From Anaerolineaceae bacterium (lineage in GTDB: Bacteria > Chloroflexota > Anaerolineae > Aggregatilineales > Phototrophicaceae), in assembly GCA_028818375.1 (NCBI GenBank), contig JAPPOB010000001.1:124001-188000 (forward strand): 64,000 bases of DNA, in the 5' to 3' direction. The notes under the pieces were generated by a model. The model did no database searches, was not told where the DNA came from, and saw only the letters and a list, made by a program, of their open reading frames with translations. This document shows positions 52,569-61,784 of this stretch, piece after piece. A program made the translations under genes and the position numbers. Position 1 is the stretch's first letter. Each line of letters opens with the position of its first letter.

Positions 52569-53933
52569 CTAGCCGTAGTAACCGGCGTCCGCCATCATTT
52601 CCCGGGTCTCGGCAGCAGCCTGGTCCAGACCATCCTGGGCGCTGACGTCACCGAGCAGGATTGCCTGCATGTGCGGGTAGAAGATGTTGGAGAAGGGGAT
52701 CCACTCGGCGATCAGCGGCGGAGTCTTGAAGTCTTCGGACACCTGCAGCTGGGCGAGCACAAGGCGTTCACGATCCAGGGGATTCTCGGCCATGGCGGCG
52801 TCGTCAATGATTCGCGTCCAGACGTCATTGCGAACCGGCAGATATCCCAGCTGGGCTTCCTCGTAGGCCACGCGCTCTGAAGAGAGGAACTTGATCAACT
52901 GGGCTCCGGCCTCGGGGTTGGGCGCGGTCGCCGGAATGGAGAAGGCATGGGCGCCGGCCCAGCCCGAGGGGCGAACGGCATCGCCACCGACGCTCAGGCC
53001 GGTGAAGCCGCGCGCCAGGCCAAAGTTGTGGTTGATAGCGCAGTTATCGGGACTCTGGAAGTAGGCGTACCAGCCGTACCACTCGAGTTTGATGGCCGTG
53101 TCGCCGTTGCAGAAATACGCAGCCACGCCGTCCCAGAGCAGGTCGGTCGTGTCCACCGGGATGATGCTGTCCATGTACCAGCCGCGCAGCAGTTCGGCGA
53201 CGGCCACGCCGACATCGTCATTGAAGGTCGGCTCCCAGTTCTCGTTGAAGAGTGAGCCACCGCTGGCGAAGTGCATTTCGTAGAAGCGACCGGTGAGGGC
53301 TTCCTCGCGGCCGGCAAGGGTGTAACCGAAGGTGCTGTGGCCATTCTCGACGAAGAATCTCGCCTGACGGTCGATCTGTTCCAACGTGGTCGGCACCGTC
53401 AACTCTTCACCGGTGGCGGCCATATACTCCGCGGCAATCTCTTCACTCTCGTAGAGATCCAGGCGGTAATGGATGGGGCTGATGTCGGCATGGCGCGGGA
53501 TGAGATACAGATTGCCGTCGACTGTGGCCGCATCCATGATTGCCGGACTGAAAGCCGCCAGCTCTTCCTCGCTGAAGAAGTCGTTCAGAGGCAGCAGGAA
53601 GTCGGTGTACTGGGCCATGAAACTGGTGTGGTCCCAGGCGACGTCGTAGTCTGCTGCGCCGGTGGCGAAGTCCACCTTCAGCTTTTGGTCAATGGCGAAG
53701 CCGTCCAGCAGGGCCACGATTTCCACGGTGGCGCCGGTGGCCTCTTCAAATACGGAAATCGACTCATACATGACCTCGTAGGTGCCACCACCGATATTGG
53801 CCATGCGAATGTTGATACCGCTCAGGTCCATGTCGAGACCGGCATATTGCAGCTCGCCCATGTCCTGCGCCGCCAGGCCGGCGCCGAGCAACAGTGCGAG
53901 CGCGAAAACCAGCAGACTTGCCTTGTGAAGCAT
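52569..53933 (-). CDS. Sugar ABC solute-binding protein (importer 2)
   Basis: A 454-residue exported binding protein. Signal peptide MLHKASLLVFALALLLGAGLAA-Q lacks a lipobox cysteine. The mature part includes ATGAADYDVAWDHTSFMAQYTDFLLPLNDFF and GWAGAHAFSIPATAPNPEAGAQLIKFLSSE, as in CUT1 binders. Its ATG follows AGGAGG. It starts the importer 2 operon, opposed to the catabolic genes, and presumably brings in their substrate. The ligand is unknown. Confidence 0.9.
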   Translation of the reverse strand: MLHKASLLVFALALLLGAGLAAQDMGELQYAGLDMDLSGINIRMANIGGGTYEVMYESISVFEEATGATVEIVALLDGFAIDQKLKVDFATGAADYDVAWDHTSFMAQYTDFLLPLNDFFSEEELAAFSPAIMDAATVDGNLYLIPRHADISPIHYRLDLYESEEIAAEYMAATGEELTVPTTLEQIDRQARFFVENGHSTFGYTLAGREEALTGRFYEMHFASGGSLFNENWEPTFNDDVGVAVAELLRGWYMDSIIPVDTTDLLWDGVAAYFCNGDTAIKLEWYGWYAYFQSPDNCAINHNFGLARGFTGLSVGGDAVRPSGWAGAHAFSIPATAPNPEAGAQLIKFLSSERVAYEEAQLGYLPVRNDVWTRIIDDAAMAENPLDRERLVLAQLQVSEDFKTPPLIAEWIPFSNIFYPHMQAILLGDVSAQDGLDQAAAETREMMADAGYYG

Positions 53934-53994
53934 TGCGGGACCTCCTGTCCAGTTTCGATTACGGGAACCTGGGAGCCGGTTTCACTATCCTCGC

Positions 53995-54024
53995 TTGCCG
54001 GGTTTCCCCGTGTCCCGTTAGACT
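53995..54024 (+). promoter_or_regulatory. Promoter of the methyltransferase at 54045
   Basis: TTGCCG (53995-54000), an 18-base spacer and TAGACT (54019-54024). The predicted start at about 54031 leaves a leader of about 14 bases with no clear ribosome site. Confidence 0.55.
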
Positions 54025-54044
54025 GCAATCCTGACGCGTTTTTG

Positions 54045-54809
54045 ATGAAGGTGCAAGAATTCGTTGTGCGAACCGGCGAAAGCCCACAGGCAGCCCTGCG
54101 CGGGGAACCCAGTTACGTTTGGCGTGCGGGCCAGGAACGTCGTCTGCGGATGATTGCGCGCCATGCCCGGCTTGAGCGCGCGCTGGTGCTGGAAGCCGGC
54201 GGTGGAACCGGCATGTACGCCCGGCAAATACACGAGCGTTACGGGGCAAGGGTGGAACTCTTTGACATTGAACCTGATCGGGTGCTGCAGGCCAGATCGT
54301 CCACGCCTCACGCGCTCGTCGCCGCCGCGGAATGGCTTCCCTACGCGAGCGACCGCTTTGATACGGTGCTGTCCAATGAGGTGCTGGAGCACGTTCAGGA
54401 CGACCGCCAGGCCTTGCAGGAAATGATTCGGGTATTGAAGCCGGGCGGACGCGCCGTCATTTTCTGCCCGAATCGCTGGTACCCTTTTGAAACGCACGGG
54501 CACTTTTGGCGCGGCCGCTATCATTTCGGCAATACGCCCTTCATCAACTGGCTGCCGGACTTCGCCCGAAATCGACTCGCGCCGCACGTACGCGCCTATA
54601 CGCGGCGCAGTCTGTTGAGTCTCCTGTCGGGTTGTCCGGTTCGGCTGCTGGAAACACGCCGCATTTATGGCGGTTATGACAATCTGGTCAGGCGTTTTGG
54701 TTGGCCGGCCCGCGCCATGCGGGGCCTTTTGCAAAAAGCTGAAGGAGGCCCGCTGGATGTCTGGGGCCTGTCGCATTACCTGGTGCTGGAGAAACTGAAG
54801 TCCGGGTGA
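54045..54809 (+). CDS. Class I SAM-dependent methyltransferase
   Basis: A 254-residue Methyltransf_11-type enzyme. LVLEAGGGTGMYARQI is the SAM loop, VELFDIEPDRVLQARS the acidic strand, and FDTVLSNEVLEHVQDDRQALQEMIRVLKPGG the strand-4/5 region. The C-terminal half (GYDNLVRRFGWPARAMRGLLQK) is seen in methyltransferases of lipids, quinones or glycans. ATG 54045 is preceded by a close promoter and only a short leader. Substrate unknown. It is convergent with the phosphoribosyltransferase gene, 7 bases apart. Confidence 0.82.
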   Translation: MKVQEFVVRTGESPQAALRGEPSYVWRAGQERRLRMIARHARLERALVLEAGGGTGMYARQIHERYGARVELFDIEPDRVLQARSSTPHALVAAAEWLPYASDRFDTVLSNEVLEHVQDDRQALQEMIRVLKPGGRAVIFCPNRWYPFETHGHFWRGRYHFGNTPFINWLPDFARNRLAPHVRAYTRRSLLSLLSGCPVRLLETRRIYGGYDNLVRRFGWPARAMRGLLQKAEGGPLDVWGLSHYLVLEKLKSG

Positions 54810-54816
54810 GCCGCCT

Positions 54817-55380
54817 TTAGTCGTCCACCCAGACGGGAAGATGCCCCAGCGCGACAATATTGGTCCATTTCGCGCGGTCGCCCTCAGTCAGGATGGCGGC
54901 TTCCGTGACGATCTCGGCGCCCGCCTTGCGCATGATCAGCCGCAGGCCCTGCAGGGTGCTGCCAGTGGAAATGACGTCATCCAGCAGAATCACGCGCTTG
55001 CCCAGGACACGTTCACGGTCACGCTCGTCGAGGTAAAGCATTTGCGGTTGACCGGTCGTGATGCTCAGGGTCTCGGAAGCCAGGGCCTCACCCATGTAGG
55101 GCTTGAGCGACTTGCGCAACACGACGTAGGGCAATTTCATGTCGAGCGACAGGGCATGGGCCAGCGGAATCGCCTTGGCCTCGGGCGACACCAGCACATC
55201 CGCATTGTAGTCGCGAAGTTTGCCGGCAAGGGCCGTGCTGGACGCCTGGACCAGTTCGCTGTCCCCCAGAATGTTGAGAATGGCGATGCGCACGCCCGGG
55301 CTGATTTCAAACAGGCGCAGGTCCCGTCTGATGCCGGCGATCGTGATGGGCCAGGTGGCGGGCAGCTCAGGCGGGTTCAT
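54817..55380 (-). CDS. Purine-type phosphoribosyltransferase (adenine PRTase-like)
   Basis: A 187-residue type I PRTase. The PRPP loop is RVILLDDVISTGSTLQGL, and VLVSPEAKAIPLAHAL and LPYVVLRKSLKPYMGEAL match the adenine/xanthine PRTase group. It salvages a free base with PRPP. ATG 55380 has AGGAGG 6 bases upstream and overlaps the ABC ATPase gene by 14 bases. The base specificity is not certain; adenine is the best guess from the K-P-Y loop and length. Confidence 0.8.
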   Translation of the reverse strand: MNPPELPATWPITIAGIRRDLRLFEISPGVRIAILNILGDSELVQASSTALAGKLRDYNADVLVSPEAKAIPLAHALSLDMKLPYVVLRKSLKPYMGEALASETLSITTGQPQMLYLDERDRERVLGKRVILLDDVISTGSTLQGLRLIMRKAGAEIVTEAAILTEGDRAKWTNIVALGHLPVWVDD

Positions 55381-56095
55381 GCTGTGCCTCCTGTGTCTCG
55401 CCGAGTAGCTGGCCGTCAACAAGGGTCAGTTGGCGGTCCGTGATTTCCGCCAGCTCCGGATCGTGCGTAACCAGCACGACCGTCGTGCCAGCTTCACGTT
55501 GCACATCACGCAGCGATTCGAGCACGACCTGCCCCGACGCGGTATCCAGGTTGCCGGTCGGCTCGTCAGCCAGTAAGAGGGGCGGGTCGTTGGCCAGGGC
55601 GCGGGCGATGGCAACGCGCTGTTGTTCCCCGCCAGAGAGCTCGGCGGGACGGTGGTGCATGCGGTCGCCCAGTCCCAGCTGCTCCAGCAGCTCGCGGGCA
55701 CGGTGGTCGGGTCTATATTTCGGTTTGTTCGCAAACTGAACCGGGAGAGCCACGTTTTCCCGGGCGGTGAGTGTGGGGATCAGGTTGAAGAACTGGAAGA
55801 TGAAGCCGATCTTTTCGTTACGGATGGTAGTGAGCTGGTCCTCGTTCATGTTCGAGATGTCAACGCCGTCTATTTCGACGCTGCCGCTGCTTGGCGAATC
55901 CAGGCCGCCGATCAGCCCCAGCAAGGTGCTCTTGCCGCTGCCGGATGGCCCGACAATACTCACCATCTCGCCGGCAAAAATATCCAGGTTGACGTCACGC
56001 AAGGCGTGCACACGGACCTTTCCCAGACGCAATTCGCGCGACAGATTGCGCACCCGGATGACGGCGCGGGGCGGGGCGACTGTGTTTGTGGTCAT
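55367..56095 (-). CDS. ABC transporter ATP-binding protein, MacB/LolD type
   Basis: A 242-residue ATPase. Walker A is GPSGSGKSTLLGLIGGL, the Q-loop region IGFIFQFFNLIPTLTARENV, signature LSGGEQQRVAIARALA and Walker B LLLADEPTGNLDT, with VTHDPE as H-loop. This group drives MacB-like or LolCDE-like permeases that move lipids, peptides or antibiotics outward. No permease is adjacent; it lies between ilvE and the PRTase in a tight operon. ATG 56095 is chosen over a TTG that overlaps the ilvE stop. Confidence 0.88.
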   Translation of the reverse strand: MTTNTVAPPRAVIRVRNLSRELRLGKVRVHALRDVNLDIFAGEMVSIVGPSGSGKSTLLGLIGGLDSPSSGSVEIDGVDISNMNEDQLTTIRNEKIGFIFQFFNLIPTLTARENVALPVQFANKPKYRPDHRARELLEQLGLGDRMHHRPAELSGGEQQRVAIARALANDPPLLLADEPTGNLDTASGQVVLESLRDVQREAGTTVVLVTHDPELAEITDRQLTLVDGQLLGETQEAQHEPA

Positions 56096-56100
56096 CGCGG

Positions 56101-57054
56101 TCAACCGACCGCCCGCTGCAGGGCGAATACGGGCTCAAGCCAGTCCATGTAGCGACTGTCGCGTCCGTAGACAATGTCCAGAAAGCGTTGGCTCAGGCGG
56201 GAAGTCAGGGCACCGATTTCGCCATCGCCGACCGGACGATGTTCGACCCTTGTGATGGGTGTGATCTCCGCGCCGGTGCCGCACATGAACATCTCGTCAG
56301 CCAGATAGGCCTCCGTGCGGTCGACCGGCCGTTCCTGGACCTCGACATTGAGTGCTTCCTGCAACAAATGGATCAGGGAACGCCGGACGATGCCTTCGAG
56401 AACGTCGGCCGTGACCGGCGGTGTGATAGCGACGCCCTTTCTCACGAGAAAGAGATTGGCGACGCTGCATTCCGCGATGTGCCCGTCATTGTTGAGTACG
56501 ATGGCATCGTCATAACCGGCAAGCATGGCGTCCGAACGGATCATGAGTGAATTGACATAAGAGCCCGCGATCTTGCCGCGCGCCGGAATGGCGTTGTCCT
56601 CAACCCGGCGCCAGGCCGAAATGCAAACGTGCATGCCACCGGCCTTGCTGACGAAACCGCCGTCCCGCAGGGGCATCAGCGTAATGGCCAGCTCCGGCCG
56701 CGAGTCCAGCAAATGCACGCCCAGCGACTCATTGGCGGCATACACCAGGGGACGGATGTAGCAATTGCAGTCCACGCCCTCGGCCTGCAACAGCTCAATC
56801 AGGCTTTGCAGCAATTGCGCCGGCGTATAGTTCAGGTCAAGACGCAGCAAGGCGGCGGATTGCAACAAACGCTCGAAATGGTCGAAGGGACGGAACAGGT
56901 AGAGTTGCTCCCGTTCCGCATTCCAGTAGGCGCGCATTCCGGCGAAGACACTGGTGCCGTACTGCAGGGCCTGGTTGTGAACGCTGATTTTGGCTTGTTC
57001 AAGAGGAACGACGGCCCCGTCAAACCAGGCGTAACGGACGTTGTTTTCGCTCAT
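56101..57054 (-). CDS. ilvE: Branched-chain amino acid aminotransferase
   Basis: A 317-residue class IV PLP enzyme that transaminates Leu, Ile and Val. YAWFDGAVVPLEQAKISVHNQALQYGTSVFAGMRAY is the IlvE start, the PLP Lys is in ARGKIAGSYVNSLM, and GHIAECSVANLFLVRKG and FMCGTGAEITPITRVEHRPVGDG are group-specific. ATG 57054 follows AGGAAGTG. It lies 111 bases after sigA and begins a run ilvE, ABC ATPase, PRTase. No branched-chain leader peptide was seen upstream. Confidence 0.93.
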   Translation of the reverse strand: MSENNVRYAWFDGAVVPLEQAKISVHNQALQYGTSVFAGMRAYWNAEREQLYLFRPFDHFERLLQSAALLRLDLNYTPAQLLQSLIELLQAEGVDCNCYIRPLVYAANESLGVHLLDSRPELAITLMPLRDGGFVSKAGGMHVCISAWRRVEDNAIPARGKIAGSYVNSLMIRSDAMLAGYDDAIVLNNDGHIAECSVANLFLVRKGVAITPPVTADVLEGIVRRSLIHLLQEALNVEVQERPVDRTEAYLADEMFMCGTGAEITPITRVEHRPVGDGEIGALTSRLSQRFLDIVYGRDSRYMDWLEPVFALQRAVG

Positions 57055-57165
57055 TGGTCACTTCCTGCCTGTTTTTCGATTGCATTCACTGCGTTCCGGC
57101 CGAACCCCGGGACAACTGGTCGCTTTGCACCAGAGGAGGGCGGCGCATGATAATCCTGCGTTGAT

Positions 57166-58323
57166 TCAGCCCAGATAGTCGCAAAGATTGTGGGCCAAAC
57201 GCGGATGGCGCAGCCGGCGCAGGGCTTCCTTTTCCAGCTGGCGAATGCGTTCACGGCTAAGGCCGAACTTGCTGGCGATTTCCTCCAGGGTATGGGGTTC
57301 GCCATCGCCCAGGCCGAAACGCATGCGCAGGATCTGGTTTTGGCGAGGGGTCAACTCGGCCAACACTTCCTCGATCGTCTCCTGCAGCAGATTGCGGGTG
57401 GCCACCTCGACCGGGCTGGGTGAGTCCTGGTCCTCGATGAAATCGCCAAATTCACTGTCGCCATCCTCGCCGACCGGTCGTTCAAGGGCGATGGCATGCT
57501 GGCTGGCATCCATCATGCGACAAACGATTTCGGCCGGCAGGTCCATCTCGTGGGCGATCTCCTCGGGCGTGGGCCGACGTCCCAGCTTTTGCTCCAGTGA
57601 CTGGGCCGCGCGATACATCTGGCGGATTCGTTCGGTCATGTGCAACGGAATGCGAATGGTGCGCGTCTTCTGGGCGAGGGCGCGCGTTATGGCCTGCCGG
57701 ATCCACCAGGTGGCGTAGGTGCTGAAGCGGTTGCCACGCTTGTAATCGTACTTGTCGACGGCGCGCATCAGGCCGACGTTGCCTTCCTGGATCAGATCGG
57801 GGAAGGGCAAACCCTGGTTCATGTAACGTTTGGCAATACTGACGACGAGGCGGGTGTTGGCCCGGCCAAGATGCTCGCGGGCAGCCTGGCCGTCCATCTC
57901 CAGGCGCAGCATGCGCGCCAGTTCGATGTCGGTGTAGCGGTTTCCGGCGTCGGGTTCATCCATGTGTTGCCGCATGTTTCGGCCGATTTCGATGCGGCGA
58001 GCGAGATCGATTTCATCCTGGGCCGTCAGCAAGGGTTCCTGGGCCATCTGGCGAAAATATAGGCCGACGGGATCGTCGGCGGAAACAGCATTGATGTCGC
58101 CGATGTCGGCGTCGTTGTTTTCCGTCGCCAGGGCCTCCCGGCCCCTGCCGAGCAGGCTGCGATGGTTTTCCTCGTCCTGCCGGACTTCGACGCCCAGTTC
58201 TTCCAGTTCGCTGTGAATTGCAGCCAGTACCGAGGCGTTTTCGTCTTCGTCGGTCAGTTCAATGATATCGTCAACTGTCACAAAACCGCGCTGTTCGGCG
58301 CGCTGAAGCAAATCCTTTAGCAC
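57166..58323 (-). CDS. sigA: Primary RNA polymerase sigma factor (SigA/RpoD type)
   Basis: A 385-residue sigma-70. Region 1.1-like residues 1-50 begin LKDLLQRAEQRGFVTVDDIIEL; region 1.2 is DDPVGLYFRQMAQEPLLTAQDEIDLARRIE; region 2 contains LVVSIAKRYMNQGLPFPDLIQEGNVGLMRAVDKYDYKRGNRFSTYATWWIRQAI, split here by the -10-reading helix; region 4 ends with TLEEIASKFGLSRERIRQLEKEAL. GTG 58323 is chosen because the promoter at 58408-58435 rules out earlier starts. It should read the TTGxxx/TATACT-type promoters found across the window. Its leader of about 78 bases is untranslated. Confidence 0.95.
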   Translation of the reverse strand: MLKDLLQRAEQRGFVTVDDIIELTDEDENASVLAAIHSELEELGVEVRQDEENHRSLLGRGREALATENNDADIGDINAVSADDPVGLYFRQMAQEPLLTAQDEIDLARRIEIGRNMRQHMDEPDAGNRYTDIELARMLRLEMDGQAAREHLGRANTRLVVSIAKRYMNQGLPFPDLIQEGNVGLMRAVDKYDYKRGNRFSTYATWWIRQAITRALAQKTRTIRIPLHMTERIRQMYRAAQSLEQKLGRRPTPEEIAHEMDLPAEIVCRMMDASQHAIALERPVGEDGDSEFGDFIEDQDSPSPVEVATRNLLQETIEEVLAELTPRQNQILRMRFGLGDGEPHTLEEIASKFGLSRERIRQLEKEALRRLRHPRLAHNLCDYLG

Positions 58324-58407
58324 GTAGCTGCCGGTCCCCTGACCTGTTGTGCAGTCACCTTGAGCCAGGCACGCTGCCGGCGACCGCTCCCGGTAAAGCC
58401 CGGCAAC

Positions 58408-58435
58408 AGTATAGCACAGGATTGACGAATGTGAA
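58408..58435 (-). promoter_or_regulatory. sigA promoter
   Basis: Minus-strand TTCACA (58430-58435), a 16-base spacer and TATACT (58408-58413), giving a start near 58401. Confidence 0.55.
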
Positions 58436-58466
58436 CGCCCGGCCAGTGAACATGCCATGTTGACAC

Positions 58467-59441
58467 TTACTGTGTCGGCGTTACCCGCAAACGGAACTCC
58501 TGACGTTGGGACAGCGCGCGCACCTGTTCGCCGGCGCGGTAGCTGCTGCGGACCAGCGGCCCGCTTTCCACCCAGCGAAAGCCCATTGCCAGGCCCTGTT
58601 CGCGAATGAAATCGAACTCTTTCGGTTCGTAGAAGCGCTCTACAGGCAAATGCACCCGGCTCGGCTGCAAATACTGGCCGACGGTCAAAATGTCGACGTC
58701 ACAGTCGCGCAGGTCTCGCATTGTCTTGAGTAATTCGTCCATTTGCTCGCCCAGGCCAACCATGATTCCGCTCTTGGTCAACACCTCGGGGTCCAGGCGA
58801 CGGGCGTTGCGCAAGGTGGCCATGGCCCACTCGTAGCGGTCCTGCGGTTGCACGATGCGAAAGAGGCGCGGGACAGTTTCCACGTTGTGATTGAGAATCT
58901 CGGGCCGCGCGTCCAGGACGGTTCGCAGGGCAGCTTCGTCGCCCTTGAAGTCAGGAATCAGTACTTCGATGCTGCAACCGGGCTGCAACTGCCGGATGCG
59001 ACGGATCACCATGGCGAAGATCGGCGCGCCGCCATCCGGCCGTTCGTCGCGATTGACGCTGGTAATGACCACGTGCTCAAGGCCCATGGCGCGCACGGCT
59101 TCGGCCACACGATTGGGTTCGGCCCAGTCAAGTGGCGCCGGCCGCCCGGTCCAGATATCACAGAAACCGCAGGATCGGGTGCAGGTATCCCCCATCATGA
59201 GAAAGGTGGCCGTGCCCTTGCCCCAACACTCGCCAATGTTGGGGCACTGCGCTTCCTCACAGACTGTGTGCAGGGTTTTGGACCGCATCAGCCCGCGGAC
59301 GTGTTCGTAAGTGGCGCCGGAGGGGGCGCGCACCTTGATCCAGGGCGGGCGCCGGCGTGGATGCGCGGGATCCGGTTTCCAGTTGCTGCCCCCGTTAGAG
59401 TCCACGACAGGAATGCTGTCCGGGTTCATCAGGTCAGTCAC
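58467..59441 (-). CDS. lipA: Lipoyl synthase
   Basis: A 324-residue radical-SAM enzyme that inserts two sulfurs into octanoyl chains. The auxiliary cluster ligands are Cys61, Cys66 and Cys72 in [12 protein letters not shown]; the radical-SAM cluster ligands are Cys87, Cys91 and Cys94 in [23 protein letters not shown] and [10 protein letters not shown] are also LipA-specific, and [12 protein letters not shown] near the end supplies the terminal Arg-Ser-Ser motif. GTG 59441 follows AAGGG by about 7 bases. lipB is not visible in the window. Confidence 0.96.
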   Translation of the reverse strand: MTDLMNPDSIPVVDSNGGSNWKPDPAHPRRRPPWIKVRAPSGATYEHVRGLMRSKTLHTVCEEAQCPNIGECWGKGTATFLMMGDTCTRSCGFCDIWTGRPAPLDWAEPNRVAEAVRAMGLEHVVITSVNRDERPDGGAPIFAMVIRRIRQLQPGCSIEVLIPDFKGDEAALRTVLDARPEILNHNVETVPRLFRIVQPQDRYEWAMATLRNARRLDPEVLTKSGIMVGLGEQMDELLKTMRDLRDCDVDILTVGQYLQPSRVHLPVERFYEPKEFDFIREQGLAMGFRWVESGPLVRSSYRAGEQVRALSQRQEFRLRVTPTQ

Positions 59442-59575
59442 ATTTGTGCCCTTCGCGCCTGCCTTTGAATTATAGGGGCGTGGACGGGCTTGTCCAGTAT
59501 GTCGCCCAGGTCATCCATTGCGGGCACAGGAGCCCTGTGCCAGACTGATTGTCCATAGACCGTCGAGGCACAGAT

Positions 59576-60379
59576 TTGCGCCGACCCTTGCTCTATCTGG
59601 CCCTGCTGGCAGCGCTGGCGGCCCTGACCGAGACCTCACGTCTGGCAGCCAACCTGCAATTTGTTGCCGATGGCGCCGCGGGGGCCTTGCTTTACGCAGC
59701 GGACTTTGGCTCTCCCGATGACAGTATGGGTCTGTCAGCTGGTGGCGGGTCGGCCAGGCTACAGGACGGTGAGTTGCGACTTGAGCCGGGCGAGCCAAAT
59801 CGCCTGGTGTATAGCGTGGCCGGTCCTGAACTTGCCGATTTCGAACTGGAGGTAGAGACCCGTGCGCAGGCCGGTCCGCTGGACAACGGATTCGGCGTAC
59901 TCTTTCGTTTGCAGCAACCGCGCTCCTTTCCTCTTGCCGAAGCCTTTGGACTGCCCGCCACCGGCGGGGCGGCGGGGATCAGTTACTATCTTTTCCTTGC
60001 CAGCAGCGACGGTTACTATCAACTGCTGCGTACACTATCTGGCCGGCAGCAGGTGCTGAGCACCTGGATTCCTTCCCCGTTCATTCGCCAGGGCATTGGC
60101 GTGAGCAACCGACTGAAGATTCGCGCGAGGGGCACTGAACTGGAGTTCTTCATAAATGATCGGCAACTGGAGTTCTGTATACCGGACAACTCATCCGACA
60201 GCAGCACCTGGGTTGCCGGGGACTGTCTGGGCGGGCAAATGCGCAGCACAGTGAGAGATGGCGTGCTCCTGAAAGGGCGAATCGCACTGGCAGCGCAATC
60301 CATGCATGAGGCCGGTGTCCTGCTGGCATTCGACAATTTGCTGCTGCGAATGCCGGCAGAGGGAGCAGTGCGGGCATGA
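59576..60379 (+). CDS. Exported protein of unknown function, coupled to mtaB
   Basis: A protein of about 267 residues. Residues 1-22 are hydrophobic (LLYLALLAALAALTETSRLAA) and would act as signal peptide or anchor. The rest looks beta-rich, with FELEVETRAQAGPLDNGFGVLFRL, NRLKIRARGTELEFFINDRQLEF and IALAAQSMHEAGVLLAFDNLLL, a pattern seen in concanavalin-like/laminin-G or DUF1080-type sugar-binding sandwiches. Start TTG 59576 has GAGG 8 bases upstream; a TTG at 59549 is the alternative. The stop overlaps the MtaB start (ATGA). Function not recognised. Confidence 0.65.
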   Translation: MRRPLLYLALLAALAALTETSRLAANLQFVADGAAGALLYAADFGSPDDSMGLSAGGGSARLQDGELRLEPGEPNRLVYSVAGPELADFELEVETRAQAGPLDNGFGVLFRLQQPRSFPLAEAFGLPATGGAAGISYYLFLASSDGYYQLLRTLSGRQQVLSTWIPSPFIRQGIGVSNRLKIRARGTELEFFINDRQLEFCIPDNSSDSSTWVAGDCLGGQMRSTVRDGVLLKGRIALAAQSMHEAGVLLAFDNLLLRMPAEGAVRA

Positions 60380-61638
60380 AGGTCCACCTGCGAAGTTTGG
60401 GCTGCCGCCTCAACCAGGCGGAAATGGATGCGTTGGGTCGCAATCTGCTGCAGGGGGGCCATGAACTGACAGGAGATCCGACGCACGCCGGCGACATCGT
60501 CGTCAACACCTGCAGTGTGACCCGGGAAGCCGGCGCCGACAGTCGGGCCCTGGTGCGGGAACTGGGGCGACGGGCTCCCGCGGCCCGCATCACCGTGACG
60601 GGCTGCCACGCGCAGCTGGCTTCGCAGGAAATGCGGTCCCTGCCCAATGTGCTACGGGTTGTTGGCAACATGGAGAAGGAAGGCATCGTCGATTTGCTTG
60701 ACGCGCCGTCGCCGGATGCAGCGACAGCGATAACGCGTAAACCCGGCATGCGCACCCGCGCCTTCGTCAAGGCACAGGACGGCTGCGACCATGCCTGCAC
60801 ATTCTGTGTAACCACGCTGGCGCGGGGGCCAGGCCGCAGTCGACCGCTGGCAGAGGTGCTGGCCGAAATTCAACAGCTGCACGCACTGAATTTCAAGGAA
60901 GCGGTTCTGAGCGGTGTCCAACTGGGCAGTTACGGCCGGGACCTGGGGTTGAAGCAGGGTCTTGCAGAGCTATTGCGAGCCATTCTGGCGGAGACAGACA
61001 TCCCCCGTCTGCGCCTGTCTTCACTGGAACCCTGGGATCTGATGCCCGATCTCCCGGACCTGTGGCAGGATTCACGTCTTTGCAGGCACCTGCACTTGCC
61101 CCTTCAGAGCGGTTGCGCCGCCACACTCAGGCGAATGCGCCGGCGCTGCAGCCCTGAGGAATTCAGCACGCTGTTGCGTGATTTCCGCGCGCGCGTTCCC
61201 CACCTGCGCGTCACCACGGATGTCATGGTCGGTTTCCCTGGCGAGGACGAGTGTGAATATGAGATCAGCAGGGACTTCATCGCCAGGCAGGCCCTGGCCG
61301 GTCTGCATGTTTTTCGCTTCAGTCCGCGCCCTGGCACGCCGGCGACCCGCATGCGCCGGCAAATCCCTGAAAGCACCAAAAGGGAACGCAGCACCGGGTT
61401 GCGTCAGCTGGGCGAATCGCTGGCCAGGGACTATGCGCGTGAAATCGAAGGGCAAACGCAGGTAGTGTTGTGGGAACAGGTAGCCGGGGCGACGCCGGAA
61501 GGCTTCGTTAACGTCGGGTATACTGATACGTGGATGCGCGTCCGAGCCATTCATCCCCGGCCGCTTTCCAATGAAATCACTGCGGCCAGGCTGGGGTGCT
61601 ATCGGGATGGAGAATTCCAGGCGACGGCAATTCTGTAG
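60376..61638 (+). CDS. mtaB: MiaB/MtaB-type tRNA methylthiotransferase
   Basis: A 420-residue radical-SAM methylthiotransferase. The N-terminal UPF0004 cluster uses Cys10, Cys46 and Cys77; the radical-SAM motif DGCDHACTFC holds Cys137, Cys141 and Cys144. SLGCRLNQAE and the loop ARGPGRSRP favour the MtaB group (2-methylthio-t6A37 of tRNA) rather than MiaB. A TRAM-like end follows (about 360-420). It is translationally coupled to the preceding exported protein, an unusual partner for a tRNA enzyme. Confidence 0.9.
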   Translation: MKVHLRSLGCRLNQAEMDALGRNLLQGGHELTGDPTHAGDIVVNTCSVTREAGADSRALVRELGRRAPAARITVTGCHAQLASQEMRSLPNVLRVVGNMEKEGIVDLLDAPSPDAATAITRKPGMRTRAFVKAQDGCDHACTFCVTTLARGPGRSRPLAEVLAEIQQLHALNFKEAVLSGVQLGSYGRDLGLKQGLAELLRAILAETDIPRLRLSSLEPWDLMPDLPDLWQDSRLCRHLHLPLQSGCAATLRRMRRRCSPEEFSTLLRDFRARVPHLRVTTDVMVGFPGEDECEYEISRDFIARQALAGLHVFRFSPRPGTPATRMRRQIPESTKRERSTGLRQLGESLARDYAREIEGQTQVVLWEQVAGATPEGFVNVGYTDTWMRVRAIHPRPLSNEITAARLGCYRDGEFQATAIL

Positions 61639-61784
61639 TCGGGACAAATTCGGGATGCTTCAACCAGGTCAAGCCAGGGCAAGGTACGCTTGTCCGTCCA
61701 CCTGTGGATGCAGGGCCAGGTCAGATATACAGACTGACTTAAGGGTGAAAGTGGTACATGGTCGACGTCCGGGCGAGGGTGCGC

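Noticed and set aside
57086..57148. Short frame upstream of ilvE as a branched-chain leader peptide
   Set aside because: The 20-codon frame has no run of Leu, Ile or Val codons and no terminator lies between it and ilvE.
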